Positions 37,147 through 47,200 of a stretch of 64,000 nt of DNA are shown here, one piece after another. Source of the DNA: Lysobacter sp. Root76 (lineage in GTDB: Bacteria; Pseudomonadota; Gammaproteobacteria; Xanthomonadales; Xanthomonadaceae); contig NZ_LMIK01000005.1 in the NCBI RefSeq assembly GCF_001428685.1, forward strand, positions 184,170-248,169, given 5' to 3'. The first letter of the stretch is position 1; every line of letters begins with the position of its first letter. The notes beneath the pieces are model-generated. The model saw only the letters and a program-made list of their open reading frames with translations. It was not told where the DNA came from and searched no databases. Both the position numbers and the translations under genes were made by a program.

Positions 37147-38118
37147 TCATGCCCGTTCGTCAGCCGCCTCGCGCCGGCCGAGCAGGCTGACCGCGGCCGA
37201 GCCCGCGACCACCAGGGCCGCGCCGATCCAGCCCAGCGTGGAGATCCGTTCCGGCGCCAGCATCTGCGGCCAGAACGCGTGCACCACGGTCACCGCGACG
37301 ATGCACAGCAGCGGCGTGGTCGCCAGGATCGCCGACACCCGCGAGGCCTCCCAATGCGCCAGCGCCTCGGCGAAGGCGCCATAGGCGCCGATGGTGTTGA
37401 GCGCGCAGTAGGCCAGCATCGCCCAATGGAAACCGTCCAGTTTCAGCAGCGTCGAGGGCTGCGCGAACGGCAACAGCAAGACGCTGGCGGCGATATAGAT
37501 GAACAGCAGGATCTGCATCGAGCCCAGCTTCATCAGCAACTGCTTCTGCAGCAGCGCGTACAGCGCCCACACCACCGCGCCGACGATCACGAAGGCCGAA
37601 CCCAGCACGTAGCCGCCGGCGCGGCTCGCGCTGGCGGGCGCGGCCTCGGCCGCCCAGGCGTGGACCAGCTGGTCGCGGAAGAACAGTCCCAGCCCGGCCA
37701 GCAACAGCATCAGGCCCAGCCACTGCGCGGCGCGGAAGCGCTCGCCGAACACCCAGATGCCGCCGAGGGTCATCAGCAAGGGCGCCAGCTGGATCAACAG
37801 CTGGGCATTGGCCGGCGAGGTGTACTGCACGCCCAGCAGATACAGCACGTAGTTGCCGATCAGCATCACCGCGGCGGTCGCCAGCAGCGCCCAGCCGCGC
37901 CGGCCGAGGCTGCGGTAGCCGCCCAGGCGCCCGCGCATCCCGAGCCAGGCGCCGGTGAACCCCGCCGCGACCAGGAACCGGAACCAGGTCAGGGTGATCG
38001 GGTCCAGGGTTTCCAGCACGATCTTCAGCGCGATCGGCAGGGTCGCCCAGCACGCCGCGGTGATCAGGGTCAGCAGCAGGCCCAGCCGCCAATGGCCGGA
38101 GGTACGGTGCAGGGTCAT
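37147..38118 (-). CDS. EamA-family (DMT) transporter
   Basis: 323 residues from ATG 38118 with about ten membrane spans in two EamA repeats: GLLLTLITAACWATLPIALKIVL in the first and GSAFVIVGAVVWALYALLQKQLLMKLG in the second. These transporters export or import small metabolites, often amino acids. Its position directly upstream of a serine/threonine dehydratase makes an amino acid related substrate plausible, not shown. Confidence 0.9.
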   Translation of the reverse strand: MTLHRTSGHWRLGLLLTLITAACWATLPIALKIVLETLDPITLTWFRFLVAAGFTGAWLGMRGRLGGYRSLGRRGWALLATAAVMLIGNYVLYLLGVQYTSPANAQLLIQLAPLLMTLGGIWVFGERFRAAQWLGLMLLLAGLGLFFRDQLVHAWAAEAAPASASRAGGYVLGSAFVIVGAVVWALYALLQKQLLMKLGSMQILLFIYIAASVLLLPFAQPSTLLKLDGFHWAMLAYCALNTIGAYGAFAEALAHWEASRVSAILATTPLLCIVAVTVVHAFWPQMLAPERISTLGWIGAALVVAGSAAVSLLGRREAADERA

Positions 38119-38338
38119 GGGGGACTCGAAAGCGGAGAACGGGGCCGCATGCGCGCCCGCGGACCGGCATGCTGGCACCGGTGCGCGCGAGCGGCAATGC
38201 GGGTCCGGTCGGTTCGGCCGCCGACACTGGTCGCGCGAGGCTGAACCGGTCAGGATGGGTCGTCCCGCAACCCGCCGAGTTAAGCCCGAGTTCAATGCGT
38301 CGGGCCGAAGCTGACGGCACACCCTGGGGGGTCCTGCC

Positions 38339-38920
38339 ATGATCCGCAAACTGATCCTGCCCGTCGTAGCCGCCGTCCTGTTGGCCGGCTGCTATCCCGA
38401 CTACGTCTATCGCGACGGCGCGCGCGGCGACTATTACTACGGTCAGCCGAGCACCGAGTACCGCTATTACGGTTCCTACGGCGGCTACTACCCGTACGGC
38501 GATTCCTACCGCTTCGGCTACCGCTACGGCGGCGGCTACCCGTATCCGTATGGCTACGGCTATCCGGGCCGCTACGGCTATGGCTACGGTTATCCGGGCT
38601 ATTACCCCGGCTACGGCTACCCGGGCCACCGTCCGCACCGCCCGCATCGTCCGCCGGTGGTGACCAATCCGGGCCAGCCGACCAACCCGCCGCCCCCGGG
38701 CCGGCCGGACAACGACCGCTCGCCGTGGCGCAATCTGGACGGCATCCGCCGCCAGCACGCCGACGGCAACCGTCCGCCGACCTACGTGCCGTCGCAGCCG
38801 ATGCCCCGGGTCCAGCAGAGCGCCCCGCCGCGCCGTGAAGGCGGCTCGCGCATGGAGCAGACCTTCCGTCGCGCCGTCGAGAGCCGGAACGACCACCGGC
38901 CGGCCACCCACGAGCAGTAA
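38339..38920 (+). CDS. Tyr/Gly-rich lipoprotein
   Basis: 193 residues. Lipobox LLAGC gives lipidated Cys18 (MIRKLILPVVAAVLLAGCYP). Residues about 30-105 are a low-complexity stretch of Tyr, Gly and Pro with repeats of the YGYGYPG type, followed by HRPHRPHRPP and a disordered Pro/Asn/Arg-rich tail. The composition suggests an outer-membrane anchored, unfolded surface polymer; no catalytic domain is visible. It is monocistronic by context. Confidence 0.8.
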   Translation: MIRKLILPVVAAVLLAGCYPDYVYRDGARGDYYYGQPSTEYRYYGSYGGYYPYGDSYRFGYRYGGGYPYPYGYGYPGRYGYGYGYPGYYPGYGYPGHRPHRPHRPPVVTNPGQPTNPPPPGRPDNDRSPWRNLDGIRRQHADGNRPPTYVPSQPMPRVQQSAPPRREGGSRMEQTFRRAVESRNDHRPATHEQ

Positions 38921-39220
38921 ACCGGCCGTCGGTACCGGGGGCCGCAAGCGCCGCTGCCATAGCGGGTTTGCGGTCACATCTCAGGGTATTGCATCGGGAC
39001 CGGACTGACCGCAATCTACGGGTATTGACCGGCTGCGTCGCATTTGGACGTAGTCGGTAAGACAGCCTGACTATGTCGGCGCCCGGCGAGGAATCACGGA
39101 TCCCCCCTGTTCCGTCCCCGTCGGGCGTCGGCGCCTCTCCCGGCCACGGCGCAAGGCTTTGCGCCCCGCGCGTTCGACGCGCCAGGCCCACCGGATAGCT
39201 GAGAATCGGCGCGAATCGCG

Positions 39221-39260
39221 CAAAAAATAAGGGGCCGAATGTCCCCCGACATTCGGCCCC
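39221..39260 (-). terminator. Strong intrinsic terminator of the candidate small RNA
   Basis: A perfect 13-bp stem (39231-39243 with 39248-39260), four-base loop, followed on the minus strand by TTATTTTTTG. The plus strand has no T-run after the hairpin, so the direction is clear. Confidence 0.85.
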
Positions 39261-39337
39261 CTGCTTCCCCCGCGAGCGCTTGGCCAGCCCCTGTTCCAAT
39301 TCCGACCGGCGTCTAGCGCCTGCCCCGCTGGGTGCAT
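39221..39337 (-). ncRNA. Candidate sigma54-dependent small RNA upstream of mnmG
   Basis: Between a sigma54-type promoter (39348-39362) and an intrinsic terminator (39221-39260), both on the minus strand, lies about 115 bases with no believable reading frame. The predicted transcript starts near 39336. It is G-rich, with several GGGG runs and four GGA trinucleotides (two in the stretch complementary to 39285-39300, one near 39266 and one spanning the terminator loop), a pattern reminiscent of RNAs that bind CsrA/RsmA. No family was recognised. Promoter, transcript and terminator are all predicted from sequence. Confidence 0.55.
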
Positions 39338-39347
39338 GAGTTATGAC

Positions 39348-39362
39348 GCAGGAACCGTGCCA
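39348..39362 (-). promoter_or_regulatory. Sigma54 (RpoN) promoter
   Basis: Minus strand TGGCACGGTTCCTGC. GG of the -24 element (39361-39360) and GC of the -12 element (39349-39348) are separated by exactly 10 bases, and TGGCACG is a full match; CTGC differs from TTGC by one base. It points away from mnmG into the 115-base segment that ends in the terminator. Confidence 0.65.
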
Positions 39363-39437
39363 AGTTTCGACGCCGACGCACCCTCCGGCGCCATGCCCTA
39401 AAATTCCGCCCGCCGCCCCGCGGCGCCGGACCCTGCG

Positions 39438-41327
<1,890 letters not shown>

Positions 41328-41465
41328 GGCGCAGGTCGGTTCGCGCTGCGGCCGCATAGGCGGCCGCATGGAACCACGCGTCGCCGTATCGGGCACCGGC
41401 TTCGAAGATCCGACACCCGCGGCCCGGCGCATGCGCACCCCGTCGGGCTGGATTACCCTGCCGGG

Positions 41466-42755
41466 ATGAAATCCAGCCTAGCCCTCGCGATCGCGTTCGT
41501 CCTGAGCCTGGCCGCCTGCGAGCGCGCCGCTGCGCCGCCGCCCACGTCGGACATCGTGGCGGCACGGACGCCGGCCGTGCGGCTGGACGCGAGCGCCTGG
41601 CGCTTGCCGGTCGAGGCCGCCGCCGCGCAGCCGGACCTGCTCGCGACGCCCGACGGCCGTTTGCTGTTGCTGTGGATCGAGCCGCGCGAAAGCGGCCATG
41701 CGCTACGTCTGGCGCAATCGCGCGATGCCGCGCATGCGGCCTGGTCGGCGCCGACGCAGGTCGCGGCCGGCGACGACTGGTTCGTCAATTGGGCCGACAC
41801 GCCGCACGTGATGGCGACGCAGGACGGCGCGCTGTGGGCGCATTGGCTGCGCAAGTCGGCGAGCGCACCCTATGCCTACGACGTCGCCCTGGCGCGCTCC
41901 GGCGACGAGGGCATGACCTGGTCCGCGCCGGTCCTGGTCAACGACGACGGCACCGCGACCGAGCACGGTTTCGTCTCGTTGTGGCCGGCCGCCCGCGACC
42001 GCCTCGGTATCGCCTGGCTGGACGGTCGCCGCAACGCCGCCGCGCCCGCCGACAAGGCGCACGCCGGCCACGATGCGCACGGCGGCACGATGACGCTGCG
42101 CAGCGCGGTGATCGACTCGCAATTGCGGCGCAGCGACGAGCTCGAACTCGACCGCATGACCTGCGACTGCTGCCAGACCGACGTCGCACTCACCGAACAC
42201 GGCGCGCTGCTGGTCTATCGCGATCGCAGCGCCGAGGAAATCCGCGACATCGCCGCCTCGCGCCGCGATGCCACCGGCTGGACCGCGCCGCGCCCGGTGC
42301 ACGCCGACCGCTGGACCATGCCGGCCTGCCCGGTCAACGGGCCGGCGGTGGCCGCGCGCGGATCGCGCGCCATGGTGGCCTGGTACACCGCGACCGGCGA
42401 AGTGCCCACGCTCAAGCTCGCGCGCAGCGAGGATGCCGGCGACAGTTTCGCCGCGCCGCGGGTGCTGGACCAGGGCGCGCAACTGCAAGGGCGCGTCGAT
42501 GTCGCGCTGGGCGAGGATGCGGTCTGGCTGCTGTGGCTGCGCGAGGATGCGAACGGACAGTCGCTGCAGCTGGCGCGCTACGCCGCCGATCTGTCGGGCG
42601 AACCGCAGCGCATCGAAGTCGCCCGCTTGCAGGGGCGCGGCCGCGCCACCGGTTTCCCGCAACTCGCGCTGTCCGGCGATGCGGCCTATGCGGTCTGGAC
42701 CGACGTGGTCGACGGCCGTCCACGCCTGCAGGGCGCGCGGATCGTCGCGCGCTGA
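41466..42755 (+). CDS. BNR/sialidase-like lipoprotein with CDCC motif
   Basis: 429 residues. Signal with lipobox SLAAC gives lipidated Cys19. The body is a beta-propeller with Asp-box like blades (RSGDEGMTWSAPV, RSEDAGDSFAAPRV), as in sialidases. A central DRMTCDCCQTDVAL segment with three cysteines and ALSGDAAYAVWTD later on are characteristic of a lipoprotein group of unknown function; the cysteines and the His-rich HAGHDAHGG stretch could bind metal. No sialidase Arg triad was identified, so enzymatic activity is doubtful. Confidence 0.7.
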   Translation: MKSSLALAIAFVLSLAACERAAAPPPTSDIVAARTPAVRLDASAWRLPVEAAAAQPDLLATPDGRLLLLWIEPRESGHALRLAQSRDAAHAAWSAPTQVAAGDDWFVNWADTPHVMATQDGALWAHWLRKSASAPYAYDVALARSGDEGMTWSAPVLVNDDGTATEHGFVSLWPAARDRLGIAWLDGRRNAAAPADKAHAGHDAHGGTMTLRSAVIDSQLRRSDELELDRMTCDCCQTDVALTEHGALLVYRDRSAEEIRDIAASRRDATGWTAPRPVHADRWTMPACPVNGPAVAARGSRAMVAWYTATGEVPTLKLARSEDAGDSFAAPRVLDQGAQLQGRVDVALGEDAVWLLWLREDANGQSLQLARYAADLSGEPQRIEVARLQGRGRATGFPQLALSGDAAYAVWTDVVDGRPRLQGARIVAR

Positions 42756-42759
42756 AGGC

Positions 42760-43272
42760 TCAGGCCGCGTCGCTGGCGTACAGCAACAGCTCCTCGGTGT
42801 CGTCGCCGAGCTGCACGGTGCGCTGATAAGCCAGGCCGATCTTGTCCAGCACCTTGGTCGAGGCCCCGTTGCCGGGCGACACGATCGCCAGCACCCGCGG
42901 CAGCGCCAGCGGACCGACCGCATGCGCGAGCACCGCGGCGCAGGCTTCGGCCGCATACCCTCGGCCCCAGTAGCGCGGCAGGAAGGCGTAGCCGATGTCG
43001 GCATCGGGCAGGGTGACGCGCCGCACCAGGCCGCTCAAGCCCATGGCCGCGCCGTCGTCCTTGCGCCGCACCAGCCACAGGCCGTAGCCGAGCTTGGCGT
43101 AGTTCGCGACCTGGCCTTCGATGTAGCGCGCCGCGCCTTCCAGATCGTGCACGCCACGGTCGCCGATGTTGGCGAGGAACGAAGGTTCGTTGAGCAGTTC
43201 CAGGATGAACGCCGCGTCCGTCGGCGTCAGTTCGACCAGCGTCAGGCGTTCGGTTTCGATCACAGTAACCAC
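42760..43272 (-). CDS. GNAT-family N-acetyltransferase
   Basis: 170 residues. Start taken as GTG 43272 because GGAGGG lies nine bases upstream; a second GTG at 43263 (VIETERL) is the alternative. ETERLTLVELTPTDAAF, IGYAFLPRYWGRGYAAEAC (acetyl-CoA binding R/Q-x-x-G-x-G/A region as RGYAAEA) and LPRVLAIVSPGNGASTKVLDKIGL identify the RimJ/RimL-like GNAT subgroup. Substrate unknown. It converges with the BNR lipoprotein, the stops being 4 bases apart. Confidence 0.88.
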   Translation of the reverse strand: MVTVIETERLTLVELTPTDAAFILELLNEPSFLANIGDRGVHDLEGAARYIEGQVANYAKLGYGLWLVRRKDDGAAMGLSGLVRRVTLPDADIGYAFLPRYWGRGYAAEACAAVLAHAVGPLALPRVLAIVSPGNGASTKVLDKIGLAYQRTVQLGDDTEELLLYASDAA

Positions 43273-43523
43273 GCAGCACTGCCCTCCGATTGCACGATGG
43301 ATGTTGCCGGATACGGATGTCGCTAAATACGATGTCGCCCAGTGTCGCCGCTCGGCTAAGCTCGACGCCAGTCCTTGCCTGTCCTTATGCGATGAACCGC
43401 GACGCCGATCCCAGCGATGCGGCCCGGCTGGACGCGTGCTTCCGTCGCGCCATCGAACCTGTCCGATCGTTACGCTGCTGCGAGTGTCCGGTCGCTCGGC
43501 CAGCGCGCGCAGTTGGCGCGGGC

Positions 43524-43838
43524 TCACCTCGAAGCGGGGAGTCCGGCGACGATGGCCGGGTCCGTAGCGAACCAAAGCACGAAGACCGAGATCAGCACGG
43601 ACAGCAGCGCGACCACGTACGAGCCGGCGACGCTGGGCCTCGACCGCCTGAAGCCGAAACGGAGCGGCCGTCCGAAGATCGCGAACGCCAGGATAAAAGC
43701 CGCGTACACCGGTGCCAGATAAATACCGAGCGCGAAGCTGCGCCCCGCAGCCGCCATCGCCAGGATCACGCAGGCCAGCGCGCCGGCGCCGAAAAGCAGA
43801 CGGTAGAAGCCGGACTTCAAGCCCCGCGTGATGATCAA
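43524..43838 (-). CDS. Small membrane protein starting at TTG, coupled to VOC gene
   Basis: 104 residues if translation starts at TTG 43838, which has GGGAGC just upstream and lies one base after the stop of the VOC gene; the longer ATG frame from 43889 would overlap that gene heavily. Hydrophobic spans: LLFGAGALACVILAMAAAG, IYLAPVYAAFILAFAIFG and AGSYVVALLSVLISVFVLWF. I do not recognise the family. Co-translation with the VOC protein is suggested by spacing. Confidence 0.6.
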   Translation of the reverse strand: MIITRGLKSGFYRLLFGAGALACVILAMAAAGRSFALGIYLAPVYAAFILAFAIFGRPLRFGFRRSRPSVAGSYVVALLSVLISVFVLWFATDPAIVAGLPASR

Positions 43839-43839
43839 G

Positions 43840-44235
43840 TCAGCTCCCGTCGCCTGACGCGGGCACCTCGCCCGCGATCTGCTGCCCAATCATGATCCGA
43901 TGCCCGTCGGCGGTGCGCAGTCCGAATTCGCGCATGCCCCAAGGCTGGTCCTTGACCGGGCCGCAGGCGCCGGGCGCGTGGGCTTCGATGCGGGCGCGGT
44001 AGCCATCGGCATCGTCGACCATCAGATAGGCGTAGTAGCCGTGGCTGCCCAGCGCGGACGGCGCCAGATCGTCCGGGCATTCGCCGAGCATGATCATGCA
44101 GTCGTCCTTGCGCACGAACACCCAGCCGGGATGTTCGGCGACGACCGAGAAATCCAGCGCCTCGACATAAAAGCGCACGGAGGCCTGCAACTCGTGGACC
44201 GCGAGTACGTAGTGGTGGCGCAGGATCGTGGACAT
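43840..44235 (-). CDS. VOC (glyoxalase/bleomycin resistance) superfamily protein
   Basis: 131 residues. HHYVLAVHELQASVRFYVEALDFSVVAE and the closing WGMREFGLRTADGHRIMIGQQI fit the paired beta-alpha-beta-beta-beta modules of the VOC fold, with His and Glu positions able to bind metal. The substrate (dioxygenase, lyase or drug-binding role) cannot be decided. It lies 37 bases downstream of tamB on the same strand and is followed directly by the small membrane protein. Confidence 0.85.
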   Translation of the reverse strand: MSTILRHHYVLAVHELQASVRFYVEALDFSVVAEHPGWVFVRKDDCMIMLGECPDDLAPSALGSHGYYAYLMVDDADGYRARIEAHAPGACGPVKDQPWGMREFGLRTADGHRIMIGQQIAGEVPASGDGS

Positions 44236-44272
44236 GGACGGCCTTGCGACTGCGGCGACTCGGCCCGGTCGC

Positions 44273-47200
44273 CTACTTTTCCTTGCGCCAGTTGACCGAA
44301 GCGCGGTTCTCTATCGTGCTCGACTCGATTTCGATGTCGAAGCCTTTGCGCAGCAGGTACTTCAGCGTCAGCACCTGGCCGGTGCCGAGCAGGGACACGC
44401 CGTAGCCGACGTACAGCCGCGGCGACAGGTACTTGCCCACGCCCAGCACCGAGCCGCCGAGGGCGCGGCTTTCCATCACGCCTGCATCGTCCAGGCCGAT
44501 CTTGGCGCCCAGCTGCGAGGCCAGCATGCTGCCGCCGGCCGACAGCGCGGCGCTGGCGGCGTTGAGCTGGCGGCTCTCGTCGCCGCTGGCGCTGGACAGC
44601 GGGCGGCCCAGCGCGAGGTAGGCCAAGGCTTCGGACTGCGAGCTGGCCGGGTTCGACCAGACGTTGGCCTGCGGCGCGCTGGCGCGGCCGCTGATGTCGA
44701 CGCCGGCGGTGACTTGGCCGACTTCGCGTTCGGCGCGGATGTCGAGGATGGGGTCGGACACCGGTCCGTTCGACCAGGCCAGGTGGCCGCGGGTGATCTG
44801 CAGCTTCTGGCCGTAGGCGCGATAGCGGCCGTCGACATCGAGGCGGCCGCTCGCGGTCATCTCGCGGCCGGGGCGCGCGCGCACGCGCATCTGGCCTTCG
44901 AGGCTGCCGTCCAGGCCGAAGCCGTTGAGCTTGACGTCGTCGCCCAGCGCCAGGGTCAGGTCCAGGTCCAGCGGCGAACTGCCGGTGTCTTCGGGATCGG
45001 CCGGATCGAGCACGACCACGTCCGGCGACGCCGACACGCCCTGGTCGAGACGCTCCAGGTCGATCCGCGCCGAAGGAATCGTGACCGTGCCGGTGACCTG
45101 CAGCGGTTGCCTGGCGGCGTAGCGCACGGTCAGGTCGGGGTCGGCGATCGCGCGCAGGTCGCGCGTATCCGACATCAGCACGTTCTTGCCGCGCAGGCTC
45201 AACACCAGCGGGGTGTCGTCGCCCTGCCAGCCCAGGGTGCCGTCGATGTTGAGCGTGCCTTCGCCCGAACGCACGCTGCCGGCGATGCGTGCGCTGCCGT
45301 CGGGCTGCGCGTCCAGGCGCACGTCGCCGTTCTGCAGTGCGATCGCCAGCGCCGGCAGTTCGGTGCTGAATTCGCTCAGCCGCGCCTGTCCGCCCAGGCG
45401 CGGCGCATCGCGCGTGCCGCTCAGGCTGATGCGGCCGTCGAGCTTGCCCTTGGGATCGACGATGTCGGGCGAGAACAGTTCGACCCAGGTCAGTTCGTCG
45501 GTGTTGATCGCGACCTCGCCGTCCAGCGGCGAGTACGCGTCCCAGCCGGTGGCGATGCGCGCGTCGATGCGGCCGTCGTCGTTGAGTACTGCGCCCAGGT
45601 CGGCTTCGATCCGGCGCGGGTCGAAGGTCGCACGCAGGCTGAGGTTGCTGTAGCGCACCGGTTCGCGGCGCGAGCGTTCGCTGAACTTCATGCCGCCGCC
45701 GGCCGAGGTCACGGTGGCCTGGCCGCGCCAGGCATTGCCGACCGGATGCAGTTCGCCGTCGACCGCGATTTCGCCGCGCAGCAGCCACGGCCGCTTGTCG
45801 GAGCGTTCGGGCAGATACGGTTGCGCCAGCGTCAGCGGCAGGCCCTGGCCCTTCACGTCCAGCCCGCGTCGCGGCCAATCCGCGCTCGCGCACAGCGAGC
45901 CGCCGCCGCTGGAGGCGAGGCAGGCATTGCTGAGCGCGCCGTTCTTGCCGTCCCAACGGAACTGCGCGGCCTGCTGCAAACGCCAGGATGCGCCCTTGCT
46001 CGGCGCCAGCTGCAAGCTCGCCAACGCGCCCTGCCAGCCCGCGCCGCGCTTGTCGGCATGGCCGGACAATTCGAGCGTGCCGATCTCGCCGCGCGCGTTG
46101 CCCTGCAGTTGCAGCGACTCGACCGCGCCACGCGCGTCGAGCGCGACCGTGTCCATCGGCAGGCCGACGTCCAGACCGCTGGCGCGCACTTCGATCGCAC
46201 CGCCGCGGCCGCGCCAGGGCAGCTTGCCCTTCGCCAGCAGGGTCTCGGCGCGGTAGTCGCCGTACTTCAGGCCGCTGCCGCTGAGGTCGGCATCGACGTT
46301 GGGCGCATCGCGCGCGCCGGTGAGCTTGAGCGTGCCGCGCAGGCTGCCGGCGGTATCGGGCAGCAGGTCGTTGAGCTGCAACGGCGAGAACTTCGCGTCC
46401 ACGTCCATCGTCTGCGCGAGTTTGCCCTTGGCGTCGATGCGGCTGCCGCCCAGCGACAGCGCGACCTCGCCTTCATAGGCGTCGTCGCTCTTGCCGGTCG
46501 CGGCGCCGTGCATCAGGAAGCGGCCGCGGCCCTGCAAGGGGCGGTCGCGCAGGCGGCCGCCGAGCTGGCTGGCATCGACCGCGATCTCCAGGCCGCCGTC
46601 GGCGCGGGTGTCGCCGCGCGTGACCAGCTTGCCGTTGACCGCGCCCTTCCAGTCGGGCGCGAAGTAGCCCGGATCGAAACCGGCCAGGATCGCGTCGAAG
46701 TTCCAGCCCAGCTTCGGCGCCCAGGCCACGTCGCCCTTGCCGTCGAGGCGGCCGGTCGGCATCTGCGCCTGCAGGGCGTTGAGGGTCATGCACTGGTCGT
46801 TGCCGCGGCCGTCGAAGCGCACGGTCGCGACTTGCTTGTCGCGCTCGATGCGCGCCTTGCCGATCGCGGCCCAGGCCTGGACCGTGCCGGCGAAGCCGAG
46901 GTCGGCGTCGGCGACGATCGCCGCCGTGGTGGCGGCCGCCGGCGGCAGCGGCGTCTTCGCGCTCGGCGCTGGCGCCGAGCCGCCCCAGCGCAGGCCGCGC
47001 GCATTGACCGCGAACTTGAAGCGGCCGTTCTGCGCGTCGGTGAAGTCGGCGTGGCCGCGCAGGGTCGCGGTGCCGTCGAAGATGCGCAGCGCCAGCGGCT
47101 GCACGTCCAGCACCTGTTCTTCCAGTCTGACCTTCGACGGCAGGATCTCGGCGCGCAGATCGCCCTGCGCGAAACGGCCGCTGAGTTCGGCCGCGCCGCC

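Larger units (their letters stand above)
38921..39437. other. Intergenic region upstream of mnmG holding a candidate small RNA gene
   Basis: 517 bases between the Tyr/Gly-rich lipoprotein gene and mnmG. The left part (38921-39200) shows nothing recognisable. The right part holds the minus-strand terminator and sigma54 promoter described separately. A nominal minus-strand frame (39071-39337) runs through the terminator hairpin and is not believed. Confidence 0.6.

Noticed and set aside
39071-39337. An 88-codon minus-strand frame upstream of mnmG
   Set aside because: It would be translated through the 13-bp terminator hairpin and shows no protein-like pattern.
41347-41368. Palindrome of GCGGCCGC after mnmG as a terminator
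   Set aside because: An 8-bp stem is present but no T-run follows on the plus strand; mentioned only with mnmG.
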